Source: an uncultured Collinsella sp.
GTDB lineage: Bacteria > Actinomycetota > Coriobacteriia > Coriobacteriales > Coriobacteriaceae
Reading direction: 5' to 3'
DNA length: 5,638 bases
NCBI GenBank assembly: GCA_900553415.1
Contig: USDH01000104.1
Span: 1 to 5,638 of the forward strand
Shown here in pieces: positions 5,560 through 5,638 of the stretch. Position numbers and translations under genes: made by a program. Under the pieces are notes generated by a model, which was given only the letters and a program-made list of their open reading frames with translations, made no database searches and was not told the origin of the DNA. Numbering within the stretch: position 1 is the first letter of the stretch; each line of letters opens with the position of its first letter.

Positions 5560-5596
5560 TAAAACAAAACAGCCCAGAGACATAGCCTCTGAGCTG
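5560..5596 (-). terminator. Intrinsic terminator of the tRNA transcript
   Basis: Read on the minus strand, CAGCTCAGAG (5596 to 5587) pairs over ten bases with CTCTGGGCTG (5579 to 5570), with a single G-U wobble and a seven-base loop. The run TTTTGTTTTA follows at 5569-5560. It begins eight bases after the CCA end of the tRNA, which is the normal place for a tRNA terminator. Confidence 0.9.
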
Positions 5597-5604
5597 CGAA
5601 CATT

Positions 5605-5638
5605 TGGTGGGCGTTAGAAGATTTGAACTTCTGACCTC
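5605..5638 (-). tRNA. tRNA 3' part (T arm, acceptor strand and encoded CCA), 5' part outside window
   Basis: On the minus strand the sequence ends the variable region with GAGGTC. A T stem AGAAG (5632-5628) then pairs with CTTCT (5620-5616) around the seven-base loop TTCAAAT, followed by acceptor strand AACGCCC, discriminator A and genomic CCA (5607-5605). The 5' acceptor strand should therefore read GGGCGTT, outside the window. The anticodon is not visible. The acceptor and variable region would fit a valine tRNA, but several isotypes remain possible. Only the 3' half of the gene lies in the window. Confidence 0.93.

Noticed and set aside
5128..5583. Minus-strand 151-residue frame
   Set aside because: It overlaps the DUF5710 domain coding region in another frame, begins inside the tRNA terminator and has no recognisable domain.
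5240..5617. Plus-strand 125-residue frame with a hydrophobic segment
   Set aside because: It overlaps the start of the DUF5710 gene on the other strand and runs through the tRNA terminator into the tRNA itself. No good SD site supports a shorter version starting at GTG 5354.
5605..5638. Phage or island attachment site at the tRNA 3' end
   Set aside because: No second copy of the tRNA end is visible in the window and there is no integrase gene, so insertion at this tRNA cannot be supported here.

Overview
The window is a moderately GC-rich bacterial chromosomal segment. A mannose-family PTS IID end, Gram-positive style Shine-Dalgarno (SD) sites, GC-biased codons, a tRNA with encoded CCA and a DUF5710 protein suggest a gut actinobacterium of the Coriobacteriia (a Collinsella-like organism). 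That placement is inference from overall character, not from a marker gene.

Layout, left to right. (1) Bases 1-357 hold the C-terminal end of a mannose/fructose/sorbose-family PTS IID membrane subunit, closed by a strong intrinsic terminator at 403-438. (2) Bases 440-781 are a non-coding leader that carries seven perfect copies of the octamer GAGAGATA/TATCTCTC in two clusters (491-566 and 669-728), in both orientations, around an AT-rich stretch that could hold a promoter. (3) Bases 782-2248 encode a 488-residue Schlafen AlbA_2 / GHKL-ATPase (HATPase_c_4) / winged-helix protein. (4) Bases 2349-2840 (minus) encode an unrecognised 163-residue protein, convergent with (3). (5) Bases 3056-4138 encode a 360-residue HNH_2 endonuclease with a long N-terminal domain that resembles the SRA-like domain of ScoMcrA-type modification-dependent nucleases. 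(6) Bases 4261-4545 encode a small cysteine-pair (zinc-ribbon-like) protein. (7) Bases 4584-5270 (minus) encode a DUF5710 protein with two CxxC knuckles. (8) Bases 5271-5559 show no supported gene. (9) A tRNA 3' end lies at 5605-5638 (minus), followed by its terminator at 5560-5596.

The stretch between the PTS operon and the tRNA looks like an accessory block of mostly single-gene transcription units: a repeat-preceded DNA-binding ATPase regulator, an orphan nuclease that could be a type IV restriction enzyme, and several small or uncharacterised proteins with cysteine knuckles. No integrase, transposase, methyltransferase, CRISPR array or toxin-antitoxin pair is visible. The most distinctive signal is the GAGAGATA repeat field upstream of the AlbA_2 gene, which is best read as a multi-site operator, probably for the winged-helix protein it precedes.
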